Assembly: GCF_014851395.1 (NCBI RefSeq)
Contig: NW_024040707.1
Span: 21,498,457 to 21,562,456, forward strand
DNA from: Micropterus salmoides
Taxonomy: Eukaryota > Chordata > Actinopteri > Centrarchiformes > Centrarchidae
Length of the DNA: 64,000 bases
Direction of reading: 5' to 3'
The notes beneath the pieces were generated by a model. That model saw nothing but the letters and a program-made list of their open reading frames with translations, was not told the origin of the DNA and did no database searches. Position numbers and translations under genes: made by a program. Positions 1 through 12,617 of this stretch are shown here, piece by piece; position 1 is the stretch's first letter; each line of letters starts with the position of its first letter.

Positions 1-3000
1 CTTAAAACCCATCTACATTTCCTGAACACATTTGTTTTCCAATGTTTCTGTGCGGCAAATTACCGTAGCATCGTGCAGTTTTTGAGGGGTTTTCTGTCGT
101 ATTTGTGCAAACAGATGAGAATCTGGATAATTATGTTCTCCTTTTTTTTCTTGTCAACTGTAAGCCCAGCTCCTCTGCCAGAGTAGTGTAGCCGGATTAA
201 CAGTATGTGTGTTTTACTATGAAATCACATAATGGTGGGGCAATCATTCTGATAGGTAAAAGAGCACGGTGTTTGTGCACAAAGTGACATGTTAGACACA
301 CAAACTCAGTATATTGTGCTCCCTTTCATTAAAGCAGAGGGTGTGAGAGAGTGAAAGTGGTTGTGTTCCGCCGTCTTTTCACTGAGCTGAGCTGAAAAGA
401 GAAAACATTATCTACATCACCATGCCATCAAATCTGATGGATTTTATCCCCCCCCCCCCTTTCTTCTCTCTTCCCTTAGCCTCTGTGTTCACTAGTAATG
501 GCAATGTAGCATTCTCTCACCCTTGAAAATGTGAGTCTCTGTGTGTTTGTTTGTGTCTGTAAAAGAGGAAGAAAGAAGGGGTGAGGCTGGCGAGGACACA
601 CAGCCTAAGTGAAATTACTCTTAAAAGGATATTGTTGTTCCCAAAGAGTGTTGAACAGCATTTTCAACAGCCATATTTTATTCATGCGGGCAGTCATGTC
701 CAACACAGAGACCCATACACTACATCGACTTCAGCTCAACTCTGTCTGTTTCTGGAGAAAATCCTCATCCTGTTGCAAGGTAGCGTAGATAAAACTCTAA
801 TCTCCAATCTCTCAAGGGATCTCATGAGAAACTATTTTCTCCATGCTGCTTTCCATTGTGCAACACTGCCACTCCTTCCAGACTGATAGAGGTCCAAATC
901 GCCTATACTAAGTGTGCTTATACATTATAAGGCACTCAGGCTTCCCAACAGGCCCTTTCTCTGCAGTAGGTCAAAATTGCATAACCATCTCTTTCAAATC
1001 TTCCAGCAGTTTAATGCCAGGAAACAGGGAAGGTGGAGATGAACAAGAAATCAACACTGAGGGAAACTATAGAGTCTAGATTAGCTTTCTATCAAACACA
1101 CTGTACATCAGCATGCTGCACAAGAAGAGTGTATGGTTACCAAACCGTGGATTGTTTGATTTAAGTCGTTGTACAATGACACTGAGGCTTATGTAGTGGA
1201 AAAATTAAATTACTTGTCCAACATATAAGCATGAGAATGAGCAGTTAGGTTTTTCATAGGAATTTGACCACGAAACACCTTTTTCCGCAAATCTTGTAAT
1301 CAGTGACATTTCTCACCGCATGAATCCATTTGCAGAGTGAGGTCATAATATGATTTGTCCCTTTATGAAGGCATGATGAGAAGACATTAGAGAATATGGC
1401 CTTGAAGTGGGAGTTAAATACTAAATTCATTCCGTACTCAACTGCCTGTTGGACAAACGAGTCATCTCAGTTACTTTCACTCAACTTTCAGTAAGAACTC
1501 TGATATATTTAAAGCAGCCTTTTAGCTGTGGGGTTTTATTTTTACTGGGATTTTGACAGACAAAAATGCTTTTTCCCAGAATGAGGCCTTGAGCAGGATG
1601 CTTAATCTTTCAGATAAAAGGAATAAGTCACCCAAAAAGTTCAGAATTTGTGTCAAATAATCACCACCTGGACTCCTGGTACAGATAATTTTGTAGTCAG
1701 ATTACTTTATGGGGGTTCCAACATTTCAATTAAATCTGATTCAATTAAAGCTACGCAAGTTATTACAGAAGCATTTTTGTTAGATTTGTTGAAATTCTCT
1801 TTATATCCTGACATCAATCAATAGGTTAACATCCTGTATACTTGAATTAAATAAGACTGTAAGAGTCTGCAGATTTGAGGCTATACCAAACATGTCTTAA
1901 TACAATGTCTCTAATAAATGAATCGTGTTTGTCTTCTTATTTCACAGCCTACAGGACCTGGATAGAGGCCAGTGCAGGCATCATCCTTCAGCCCAGATAA
2001 AGATCAAGTATGCTTCATTTAATCAGTGGAGGAAACATGAGAAGCAAAAGCATTGTTTCACCACCATGCATGATAGAGACTACATAGGATCTACATGTCT
2101 TGACATCAACAGAGAGTGAAAATACAGAGAGCTTTTGCAGATAATGACGCTCTGACCACATCTACAGATCTGCATAAATGGAAGATTTTAACATCAGTTT
2201 ACTGCCAGGCTGTGAAGGTTAACAGCTCCAGAAAAAGGATTGTACAAAAATAAAATGTTGACGTCTGACCAAATAAATTGCCAAATGTGCAGTCACTGGG
2301 AAATAAAATGCATTTATTGGTTGATATTGCTGTTAGGTCACATTAAAAAGATGCCTGAATTCAAATTAGCCCCATTTTTTCTTTTCTCTTTTCCTTTTTT
2401 TACCCGTTCGGTAAAAACATCTATAATTTGAGCTACTCAAAAAGAATCCTAATTGCTCATCTGAAAGGGACCGTGATTGGATGCTTGAATTTCTTTATAT
2501 AGGGATGACTCACAATTCCTCCGCTTAAATGACAAACAATTTTCTCTGGCAAATGATGCCATTTGTCTCGTTGAGAAGAAATAAGAATAGGTCCTGTTTT
2601 CCTACATGTGCACAAAACATGCACTCTATCATCTGCATGACTGGAATTGTGTCTAAAATGCAAAAAAATAATAAATAAATCCCGAGCAAACGTCACCAGC
2701 TTGATCACGCATGCCAAACACTGGCAATCAAAACAACACACTCTCTCTGTTTTTTTTAATACAGTGTTAAAAAGTATGAAACTTTAACTCACTTGACATT
2801 ATCACCATGTGCAAGTGTTGGCCTTTTTAATGATATGAAAACACTAAGCTAAGCTCCTGCAGTCTGCAATACATTCTTCCCCAAATGAGGGCTGAAATGC
2901 TATAGGCAATTAGAAGAGTCTCTAGAATTTCCTCGAAATGAAGTGCTAAATGAAACGTGGTCAGACTGACAAGTCTGCTCTCTTTTTCACTGAGCTTCTC

Positions 3001-6000
3001 TGTCTTCCTGCAGCCCTTCATGCAGAGGGGAAAGGTATACACATCTCTTTTACCAAATCAAGAGTCAATGCATGTAAGCCCTGTGGTGATTTTCCTTAAT
3101 TATGCTTCAGGGTGATTTGCAAGGTGGATGACACAATGAGGACATGATGTCAGTCAAATATCCCAGCACTTTTTCTTCACTGCAAGCTCAGATTTAAAAA
3201 AGTAATATACTGTATCTGACTTGTGTCAGGGAGTAAGCATTTTCTATTCATTGAATAAATCATGAAAAACCACACATAGTCACGGACATAATCTTTTTGT
3301 GGTTCAGATGTCAGAGGCTTAAAGTCCTGCATCAGAGTATGGGAGCTGACCTCTGGGGAAACTAGGTCACGACCTCCTTGTCTGCAAAGATCCAGTGAGG
3401 ACATTATAGGATCACCCCATCTATACCAATAGAAATTTGGACAGAAGAAGTGACTGGCTTATGTTTCACATTACCACAGTTATACTGACATTCACCATGG
3501 AAAATTACAACTTCTTATTTTGTCCTTGAATGATCCCAGAATCATTATCTGAACTGCTGTTTGTGATTGTTGACACACTCGTGACAGACTGCTGGTTCCC
3601 ATGGCCTGCTGAAACAAGCAGGGTCAGTGCGACCTTGCACCGGGGTCAAAGGTCAGGAAGCCAGGCCAGAAGCCTGCACCCAAGTTTCCCTCAGGTAATT
3701 GTGAGATTGAAAATCTTTGCTTTTGGAACTCCTGAGGTGTCTCCCTTTCCGCTTTTGCCTAGATTCCAAAAATTATTTTAACCTGTTCCACCAGCAGCAA
3801 GTCATGTTTTTCTTTTTTTTACTTCTTAACCACATTCAAAGGGGAGCATTGAGACAGATCCACTGATGTTTTGCAAAATGATTCTCAATAACGTTGATTC
3901 TCAGTAAATGAACAGTCTACAACCACTTAGCTCCAAGTGCCTGTCTTGCAGTGCCTGTTACTGCACGACAGTACAGGTACAACAGAGAGGTCGTGTGTGA
4001 TTAGTAATAAACTGAACTCACTGGGACACACTGTTCAAGGTATTTTTATACACATCAAAAACAAAAAATGTGTCTGCTAATGACAACAAACAAATATACA
4101 GTAAACTCAAATGTGGTGTTGAGTCTTTACTTTGTAAGAAATTATAACGTATTTTTACATAACTTAATATGAACGACACACAAATCATTCTTGGTTTATA
4201 TAATGTGTTTTTAGAATTTGTTAAGTTTGATTTAGGTACCATTTGCATGTACCTTACCGTAGCTTAGAAAAATTCCAATGTCGTTGTTTAAATCTAGAGT
4301 CAACATATCCAACAACATACTTCAAAAAGTTAAATTACATTTTTTTAAAACATCCTCTTACAGTAATCTCCAAAAAAGGCTTCAATCTTGCAGAACAATT
4401 TCATCAGCTACCTGAAACTGTAAATACTGTCCATCTAAAAATAAGCATATGCACAGTCACAGATATGTGTATGCAAAGTGCTACTGATAATTGTTCAAAC
4501 AAAAAAATAATATAATTTCAAATAAGGTTAATAGCTGTTCACCGACTTTATCATAACCATCTCGAACAGCTGGCAGCCAGAATATAAGTTCGGCATAACA
4601 TTACAAGTTTGTCACAGGAGGAAATTAAGAATCACATTTCTTTTGAATATCTATGATGCATACATTTTCACCCACAAAAGTTTCTTATTGACTAAATATT
4701 ATGCAATTTCCTTCAGCTGTGTTGAACATAAACTGTTAACAACTGTAAACAATCACAACCACTATGGACGCTTTTCCACTTCCCCTACGCATACTAACTC
4801 TGCACAGTTTGCTCTGTGGTAGGACATAAACCTCAAGTGGGTTTAAAACAATCTACAAAGTGGCTGTTCTTTCTTGTAATAGTCTTGTTAGTCATCATTT
4901 AATGACATCAGGAACTGGAGGCTTGGTTTAACTTTTAGAAAAGATGTTCAGCGTCTTTTTTTAATTTAGCTATCCAAGGTCACAGAAATATTACGTGCTG
5001 ATTCTGTTTTGAGATGATTTTTGGTTTAAACTAGCGCAACCCGCTCAGCAGTTCTTTTGTTCTCCCACGCTTTTCTCAAATCAGCCATCATTTCTGCAGG
5101 ACGAACCGACAGCCAAATTATCTTATCTACCTTTCATCTTGCAAATTTTTTCATCTGCATCACATTTTATTTGAGATTAAAGTAGGGCTGTGTCTTTGTG
5201 CAGCACTAATTGCCATAGAGCTTCAGTAATTAAAGGACAATAAAGCCTTAGTAGTAATTAGTTTCTCTTGTTTGGTTGCTAGCCCATCAATTGTGCCTCA
5301 ATAATACTGATCATTAGCATGCGCCTGGGCAGTAAGGGATGCTGGGAAAGGAGCCCTGCACACACAGCACTCCACATTCCATTCCCATGAAGCCATGGCA
5401 TTAAGCCATGTGGTTAACCCTCAGTGTGCTGGGCCGGGGAGAGTGGCAGGCAGTGACTACCAGAGGAGGCCTACACTGTAAAAGAAAGAGGTTGCACTGT
5501 AACATAATTGACCTGCTGAAATAATGACCTTCTTATTCAATTTCTTAACGTTGGGAACATAAGTGCTGCAGGAGTGCAGATGCTGCTGTCATGGTTCATG
5601 TAAAACAAACTGTACACATCTCAGTGTTACATGTTCCTTTATTCACATCCAGGTTCAACTAATAAGGGCCTGTCTGCAATACTGTTAAGTAGTGAGATAT
5701 TATCACTGTTCTAATGCTGATGCATCCTAAAAACAGATCAAATTAGGTATCTTTAAACAGAACAGCATCAGGCGAATAAAGAACATTTCTGTGCAGGCAG
5801 GGTGTATGGATTGTGCTGCAAACTGTGGCATTGTAATAATGCCAGGCAACAGAAAACGTGCTCTGTTCTGTACTTTGCCATGACATGATTGAAAGACAAT
5901 GGTCCCATGGATAGGCCATTTCAACATCAAATGTGCATGCACATCACAGGGCAAGGGTGTGCTATCCATCACATTCAGTGAGCTGTCAGAGCTTCTCTCC

Positions 6001-6559
6001 ACACACATTTGCAACTGTATGGCAATACAAGATTAAACCTTCTTGTACATATTCCACCCAGAGCATACTGTATTTTGCACACTTTTGAGAGTGCTCACAG
6101 TTAGAAGTGTGCTTCTCTGCATTGTTGGGTGTGGTTACTATTAGAGCTTTCATTTTGACGTTTTCTTTTCTTGCATTTCTTTAAACAAAATAACAGTTAA
6201 AACTTACAACGCAAGCACAGCTAGAGACAAGAACAACTTTAATAGTATTTAAATTGACTTCAATTTTAAAAACCATAAGTGGCCTAACACAACTCAAACT
6301 CTTGAGTTTAGAAGAAGGAAAATCTCTCACAGAGTTGTGTCCCTGCTTTAACGTTATTCATAGGCATGACGGTAAAATGAGAGGTGCACAGAGGTCTGTC
6401 CAAGTGGATTTTGCTCACTGCTTTAGGCTATAGACTGTGATATGTTTTGTATAATCAGGTGATGTCGGCATGAAAACACAAAAAGGTTCAGGTTGTAGCC
6501 ATACAAATGAAAAATAAAAATAACATAAAAACATGGTCGAAATACAGGGAGTGTATGTG
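1..6559. other. upstream non-coding sequence
   Basis: AT-rich DNA upstream of tox2. Open frames here are all under 110 codons, lack splice context or recognisable motifs, and look like chance frames. There is a 12-base C run at 448-459. I see no tRNA, rRNA or recognisable transposon. The block at about 5190-5480 is annotated separately. An alternative upstream promoter or first exon of tox2, as occurs in mammals, cannot be excluded. Confidence 0.6.
5190..5480. promoter_or_regulatory. candidate conserved non-coding element upstream of tox2
   Basis: Dense TAAT/ATTA homeodomain-type cores (CTAATTG, GTAATTAA, GTAATTAG, TCAATTG, CATTAG) within about 130 bases, followed by a GC-richer, non-repetitive stretch. 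It lies about 1.8-2.1 kb before the tox2 ATG. Conservation cannot be tested here, so this call rests only on composition and motif density. Confidence 0.22.
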
Positions 6560-7019
6560 CAACCTCCTCCTGTCTGCCTTGGCACAATGACCCAAATGGA
6601 AGCCTTTATGAAGCAGTGATGGAGGCAGAGTGCGCTTATAATGCACAACCGTGCACACCACTACATTTCCAGCTAATCAGAAACGCGCAGTTGCAGAAAG
6701 GAGAGCGGTTGCCAAGGCAGCCACCAATCTCCCCTCCCCCTTCTCCCTCCGTTCCTCTTTCCCGTTTATTATCGGCAGAGGTCGCATGGCAGAGGGAAGT
6801 CCAACCACTTCTGTACTGGAACCAATGCAATAATATGCACCTCCATAACAAAGCCTGTGTGGAGTCCTGAGAGCAGTGGGGAAAACAGAGGCTGCAAATG
6901 TATGGGCTGCTGTTCAGCCTTTAAAAAAAAAAGAGGTTTTAGAAGAGAGGATCTAAGTTGGAGGTTTGCTTTTATTTGTTCCGGAGCAACGGGATAGTTT
7001 TGCCAACACGTGTGTATCC

Positions 7020-7025
7020 ATGTAA
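7020..7025 (+). promoter_or_regulatory. minimal start-stop upstream ORF (ATG-TAA)
   Basis: An ATG immediately followed by TAA, 250 bases before the tox2 ATG. If transcribed it is a one-codon upstream ORF, a type known to stall or reduce initiation downstream. The start context is weak (T at -3). Relevance depends on whether this position lies in the mRNA. Confidence 0.35.
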
Positions 7026-7125
7026 TTTGCTCTCTCCGTTGTGAGTAAGTGTTTCGCATCCTGGTGCGGGGCTGTGAGAGGACTGCGCATCACCAGAGTT
7101 GGTGCCGAAGTTCGGCCGGGAACGG

Positions 7126-7131
7126 ATGTGA
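7126..7131 (+). promoter_or_regulatory. second minimal start-stop upstream ORF (ATG-TGA)
   Basis: A second ATG directly followed by a stop (TGA), 145 bases before the tox2 start. Start context is weak (C at -3). Together with 7020-7025 it means that two of the three ATGs in the last 320 bases before the main start are bare start-stop pairs. Confidence 0.35.
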
Positions 7132-7249
7132 GGGAAGCGTGTACCGAGTAAAACTCACCCACTTCTTTTCTTTTTTTTTTTTGGTCGCTCCTGCTTTGGC
7201 GTTGTGTTTGCTGAGACAATAGTGAGTCAAAGACGCTGAAAGTGATTTC

Positions 7250-7285
7250 ATGCCTTCGATCTCGCACAACCTGAGATGGACGTGA
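7250..7285 (+). promoter_or_regulatory. overlapping upstream ORF, 11 codons
   Basis: ATG at 7250 opens an 11-codon frame (MPSISHNLRWT) that stops at TGA 7283-7285, overlapping the tox2 ATG at 7276 in a different frame. Its context is weak (T at -3, C at +4), whereas the tox2 ATG has G at -3 and G at +4, so leaky scanning would favour the main start. It may dampen translation. It lies close to the coding start, so it is probably transcribed. Confidence 0.45.
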
Positions 7286-7380
7286 GATTTTATCCTGCGC
7301 CCCCGGCTAATGTGGGTTCATGCTCCCTACCGACTGATCCAAGTTGTCTGAGCTCGTTGGACTATTACCACTCGAACAAG
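7276..7380 (+). CDS. tox2: tox2 coding exon 1 (N-terminus, 35 codons)
   Basis: First coding exon of a TOX-family HMG-box nuclear protein. It encodes 35 residues starting MDVRFYP, the signature start of TOX, TOX2 and TOX3, and ending LDYYHSNK, which resembles the end of the TOX2 first exon (LDYYHGGK in mammals, as I remember it). The start is secure: ATG at 7276 has G at -3 and G at +4, and an in-frame TGA at 7243-7245 excludes a longer frame. The exon ends in AAG followed by the donor GTAAAT at 7381, phase 0, matching the phase-0 acceptor of exon 2. It lies in CpG-enriched sequence consistent with a promoter. TOX2 is a nuclear regulator linked in mammals to NK and T-cell programmes. Only its N-terminal, presumed transactivating, part is in this window. 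Identity as tox2 rather than tox or tox3 is inferred mainly from exons 1-3 together. Confidence 0.88.
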
Positions 7381-8616
7381 GTAAATAAACTGTGTCGCCT
7401 TTGTGCATTGAAATGCCTCACCTGTCTCCCTAAATGAGCAAATACAGCTTGCAACATTCGGGCAATGCAAACGCATGCTTTGGACGCGCGCACTTGCTCC
7501 ACACACGGCCACTCTTTAAAAATAAAGTCAGCAAGTAAAGTGACCTGAGCTAGGATGGACAGGTTTTAATTTAGTCTGGAACGGGACACAAAATTTGTAT
7601 TTACTGTTACTGAAACCTGCATTCATTGTCTATTGCTGTTGAAAGAAAATGTGTAGAGGAACTTTTTCTTCCTCTAACTAGCGTGGTTATTATGTTATTT
7701 TCCCTGTGAGATTATGCAGTTGTGTTTTGCACAAAGCTGGCATTAAGTGTCCCACCCGATGTGTGGCTGTATAGAATCCATACTGCCCCACTCTGCTCTC
7801 TGCTCCAACATTATCTTCCCACTCAATGATTTCTTATAGCTTACATGGTTTTCCGCTGGGAGTACAACGATTAAATGGATGTGTGCCAGTAATGTACTGT
7901 TAATTACTTTGTAAGGAGAAACCACAGAGTCTGCCTGGTACTACAAGTATTACTCTTTTCACTCTCTCAGTTTTGACACCCTGCAGCTTTTGGCTTGTGA
8001 CCTGCACTGACTCCATTGCAAGTGCGCAGGTGGCATTTAGAACAACGTTATGTACATTTTGTAGTTTGACATTTTCCAAGAGAAAAAAATAAAATCAAAA
8101 TCCCTTGCGGAAAAACCGCCAGTGCTTAGTAATCCTGTTATAAGGAGTATTAAATTGAAAGCAATAGATACAAACACCACAAAGTATGAAAGGCTCACAG
8201 CAAAAGTACTAATGAGTACCACAAACATGATATACACCCCTCGGAAATACTAGGAAAACTATTGTTTTTAGTGTTTGTAAACTAACTGTTTAATTAAGAT
8301 ACTTGCAGCTTCCACAAGTGTTACCGGCATCTGAGCCATCTGCAATCACAGAATTTGGTTGTTGTCACTTACCATGGTTGGAATGTTACAAATCAACAGG
8401 CTCTGGATGTTGACCTGCTGCTGTAGATGAAGTTCTTATGAGATAACGATGGTTTTGAGCTCTGTGGCTTACTCTGTCAGATAAATATGGCTTTCAAGTA
8501 TGACAATGAGAGGAATCATACAAAACACCGTTGGGGATGTTTGTCTTTTACTGTGTGGGCAATGGAAAATCTTTGTAACTGAACGGAACATTCCAGTAAT
8601 CAACTGAAAAGATCAT

Positions 8617-8634
8617 CCCGTCTTAATAGACGGG
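8617..8634. other. short perfect hairpin
   Basis: A 7-base perfect inverted repeat (CCCGTCT / AGACGGG) around a 4-base loop. It stands alone, is not part of an obvious gene or element, and may be chance. Confidence 0.4.
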
Positions 8635-11269
8635 TGCAACAGTGATCTTTGCACAGGTTTTTTAGTACAAATCTTGTTCGAGTGCAAAAGAAACAAGAAA
8701 AAATAACAATCAGGACACAGTTTTATTTAGCGACCAACATTCGATCACAGATGAAATAAAGTCTATATAAAACATTTATTGATAAGGCAGGCTTACACCT
8801 GTGACACGCAAATGGGCTCATATAACTGTCTCCTCCACACAGGCTATCTTTTTGTAGGTCAAACGAATTAGGATCATCCTCCATGCAGATAATCCCAAGA
8901 ATATGCTGATATCCACACACTGCATGAATCCTGGAAACAAAGCCACTAGATATTAAATGATATAAAGTGCATTCACAAGAGAGAAAATGACAACAACTAC
9001 TGTCACTGAAACAAAAGTGTGGTGCGCCCCCCCCAAAAAAGAGTTCATTTGAATTATTGAAATGCCCTTTGCTTGAGGGAGTGGGGGGTACTTTTTACAC
9101 AAGGGGAGGTATGTGTAACACCAACTACCTTCACTAGCAATGCAAATGAGGCCGGGAGCAGTGGGGATCATTTGGTGTCCTATTAACACAGTGCACGAGG
9201 TCAAGTTCCTCTCCTCAAACACTTGTCAAACTGGTAGTGGCACTGAAGAGACATCTGACTTGTTATGTAGGTACTGTATCTACAGATCAGATCTGCCTGC
9301 CGCTAATCATCTCTGGCAGCCTTGGTCGGCCAATTTCAAATTCTGCCCGAGTCCCTTTCTGAAGCAGTGTAGAGGCAAAAGGCTAATCATGGCATTAAGG
9401 TCAATTGGTTATGTGGATTTACTTTGCATATTCATGTGGGTATTTTGGTTTTGTAGCTGAATTTGTTGGCTTCTAGTTTAGCTTGAGAATATTCTTCTGG
9501 GATTACGTTATTGGAAAAGAGTCAAAAGAATTTGAATGAAATGAAACTGATAGATTTGCAATTTGGCAAGCACATTGAGATTTAGCACCATTACTCCTTT
9601 CGGGCTGCTCCAGTATCCCTGTCTAAAACAAACAAACAAAAAAAATAACTTAAAAAAAGCATTTTACAGTCTTTGAAAAGATCTCTCCATTTATTGCCGT
9701 GAAATAAACAGTGTTAATCTGAGTCACCGACAAGCTTAATTGGATAAAATGAGCATGTGTTGGTATTTTAGCTTTAGAGGCTGTTTATTTGCAAACCTGT
9801 TCTGTGTGCTAGCGACTCACTCTGGAAGCCATCCGCGGACACAAGCCTAGTTTGAGTAATTAGCAAGTTTATGTGACTTCCAGAGAACACGTGTGCTGCT
9901 GTCATGCTTTCACCCGTTGCCACACTGCTCATTTGTTGCCGCAGCTTGTTTCATTCATTCCGAGTTCATGTGCATGTATTCTTTCTCGCGGAAATCATTT
10001 ACGTTACTTTGTCAGTGTTGTCCACGATCAACTCCTGCAAGGAGGAGATATGAACCTTTTTCTATATTCAGCAGCCAAATGTTTCATTGATTGGTCCTTT
10101 AATAATAACATTAATTATTCAGCTAGCCAAAGTTTAGTACTGCAAAACAGGAAAAGGTGGAGAACGCAAAGAAAGAGATGCATAAAATGAGCAGAGAAGG
10201 TACTTCAAGTGCAGATTGAGTTGATTCAAAAAGATCCATAAATAACCCTGAAGATGTCTACTTCAATATTTTCAATACTCACTTTATTGTGTCTTTTATT
10301 GCTGTGGCGCTCTCTCACAGTTGAGGAGAAATTTCACAGAACAATACCATTATAACAGCTTTGTGCTCTGATGGTAATATTAAACTGTGCCATGTTTCAG
10401 CACTGTCTACTGCCTTACAGACATTATGGTACATATATTACTCATATATGCTGTGCAAATACTTTACTAATTTTCACTGTATGTATTGCGGAACACAGTG
10501 TATATAGATGCATCTTGTTTTATACAACATACACATGTACTGTAATTGTACAGTGGCTACTCGTTTGTCATGCACTTTCGCTCTGTGAAATGGGAACACA
10601 GTGCCCGCTCATTTATTTGAATACCTTAATCAAACAGTACTGACTGCTGCTGCTGAGGTGAGGCGCTGCCTATATAATATAATAAATGTGTGTGTGTGTG
10701 TTTTTATGTAATTGAATAGAGTACAGATAGTAGGCCCTGTGTTTATACATCCAGGCCCCACCCAGCTCATATATCCTCCCAACAGCTGATATCTGCTTAG
10801 ATAGGGCATGACTGAAGAGCTGTCTTTGTTAGTTGGTGGTCCCCTCTGCCTCAGATAAGCTGGGGAATGATGCACTCCATTTGAATGCCTTATCTTGGTT
10901 TTATTTTTTAATACAGGACTGCCTTGTGTATGCTGTGCAAATATTTTATTACTTTGCATTAACATATTCAGTCAGTTTCCATCACTGACCATCCTCAAGT
11001 GAAACAAGCTCTTGAATAAACACAGACATATTTATTGTTAGTTTTGGCTAAATGTACACGGGCTGTTTTTAATACATTGAATACTTTAACATGGCTGACA
11101 AATTAACCAGTCCCTGTAGTATATGTTCATGTTGAGTGGTGTTGTCGCTATTAGCTAATGACAAACTCTGTGGTATGTGACAGAGAGGCAGAAAGGGATA
11201 ATCAAAGGATGAGTGAGAGTCAAATGGGTTGAAGTAATCAGTGGCCCAATATGTGGACAGTGCATTTGT

Positions 11270-11300
11270 ATGTGTGTGTGTGTGTGTGTGTGTGTGCGCG
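11270..11300. repeat. (TG)n microsatellite
   Basis: Uninterrupted TG dinucleotide tract running into CG/TG-alternating sequence; it generates spurious Thr-His open frames on the minus strand. Confidence 0.95.
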
Positions 11301-11608
11301 TGCGCCTGCACATGCTTACTCTGGGCCATTCACGCGTTTTGCTGACTACAGAATCACAATCACAATTGCTTTCATAGCCCCGTGCAGAGGAAGGCCATGC
11401 ATACCACAGTAAGGGCTGGTGACACACAGCGAGCAGGGGCATAGCAAAAACAGACAGTAAATCATATTCTCTCTGCCCCGACACACAGAGGAGATTTTTA
11501 ATAGGGATTCCAACCATTTGAAATCATTTCAATAAAACTGGAATTGGCTTGGACATTGGCTGAGTCAAAGAGCCTGCAGATGGTACAGAAATGTCCTGCC
11601 TCATGTAC

Positions 11609-11685
<77 letters not shown>
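11609..11685. repeat. compound (AT)n(GT)n microsatellite
   Basis: About 45 bases of alternating AT followed directly by about 28 bases of alternating GT. This is an alternating purine-pyrimidine tract of a kind that can cruciform or adopt Z-DNA. Confidence 0.95.
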
Positions 11686-11686
<1 letters not shown>

Positions 11687-12171
11687 AGTGACTTTGTTTT
11701 GGGGATTTTTCTGAGGTTAGTTCTGATCGATGTAGACAGATATAAATATTGATGTTGTTGTGATGCTTTTCACCATTTAGATTCCCTGCATCTCTTTGGA
11801 TGGCCTGTAAACGATGTAGGTTATGAGCCTGACAGTATGAATGTGTGCGTGTGTGTGTGGTAGTAGTGGTGGTGGGGGACTACCCATGTGCTAATTATTG
11901 GCCCTGGCAGTGCTAAGCTACTTGCTCGTTGATGGGTACCAGTGCGTCCCCCTCAGCGTCTGTTACCATAATTAAGACCAGCCGCCCCACTGTAGTGTGC
12001 ACCACATTAGTCAGCCCGGGCCTTCCCATGGGGCAGGGCAATGGCATTCTCATTCTTACTGCAGAAGAAGAAAGAAAAAGAAATAGTGCCAGCACCTGCT
12101 GCAGAGTAGGCCCCTGGGTGTTTAGTTAAATGTTGATTATATTTGTTAATGGCTGCAAATACTCAGAAGGA

Positions 12172-12290
12172 ATCTATCTATCTATCTGTCTGTCTGTCGG
12201 CCTGCCTGCCTGCCTGCCTGCCTGACTGCCTGCCTGACTGCCTGCCTGCCTGCCTGCCTGACTGCCTGCCTGCCTGCCTGACTGCCTGCC
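12172..12290. repeat. tetranucleotide repeat with ordered variants
   Basis: Grades from TCTA to TCTG and then CCTG units, with CCTGACTG variants at irregular but recurring spacing. It yields spurious Cys/Leu/Pro and Arg/Gln/Ala frames on the two strands. Confidence 0.95.
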
Positions 12291-12579
12291 AACGTGCATT
12301 TGTTGTAGCTGTGTTGTTGTTTTTCTAGTTGTTTAAGCTCAGTTGCATTGACAAGATTATTGGAGCTTTGAGCTGAAATCTCCAAGTAAGTCCAGTTTTA
12401 CACCTTGGTCTCTTGGACATTGTGATGGACATTTGTATTACTTTGTGACTACCCAGTTCAACAGATGATAAATGGTAATGATAAAATAAACAGAAGTCGC
12501 GTACTTATTATGTACATATACCAACTATAGGCCTACTGTATGTAATTGACGTATATATGTATGTGAATCTTTACACTTT

Positions 12580-12582
<3 letters not shown>

Positions 12583-12613
<31 letters not shown>

Positions 12614-12617
12614 TGTG
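12583..12617. repeat. (ATGT)n microsatellite
   Basis: About eight consecutive ATGT units after a short ATAT tract. Confidence 0.95.

Larger units (their letters stand above)
6560..7275 (+). promoter_or_regulatory. putative tox2 promoter and 5' UTR
   Basis: Sequence just upstream of the tox2 start codon. From about 6960 to 7520 CpG dinucleotides are clearly denser than in the surrounding AT-rich DNA (for example around 7065-7130, 7190-7290 and 7440-7510), as expected of a vertebrate CpG-island promoter spanning exon 1. Purine-rich and pyrimidine-rich patches occur at about 6735-6765 and 7155-7185. I see no convincing TATA box at a position that would define a start site. A TATAAT-like string near 6636 is unsupported. 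The transcription start cannot be placed by reading, so the 5' UTR boundary is unknown. Confidence 0.5.

Noticed and set aside
6615..6870. Overlapping short open frames upstream of tox2 as a possible alternative first exon
   Set aside because: No donor site in a suitable frame and no TOX-family similarity; left as upstream or promoter sequence.
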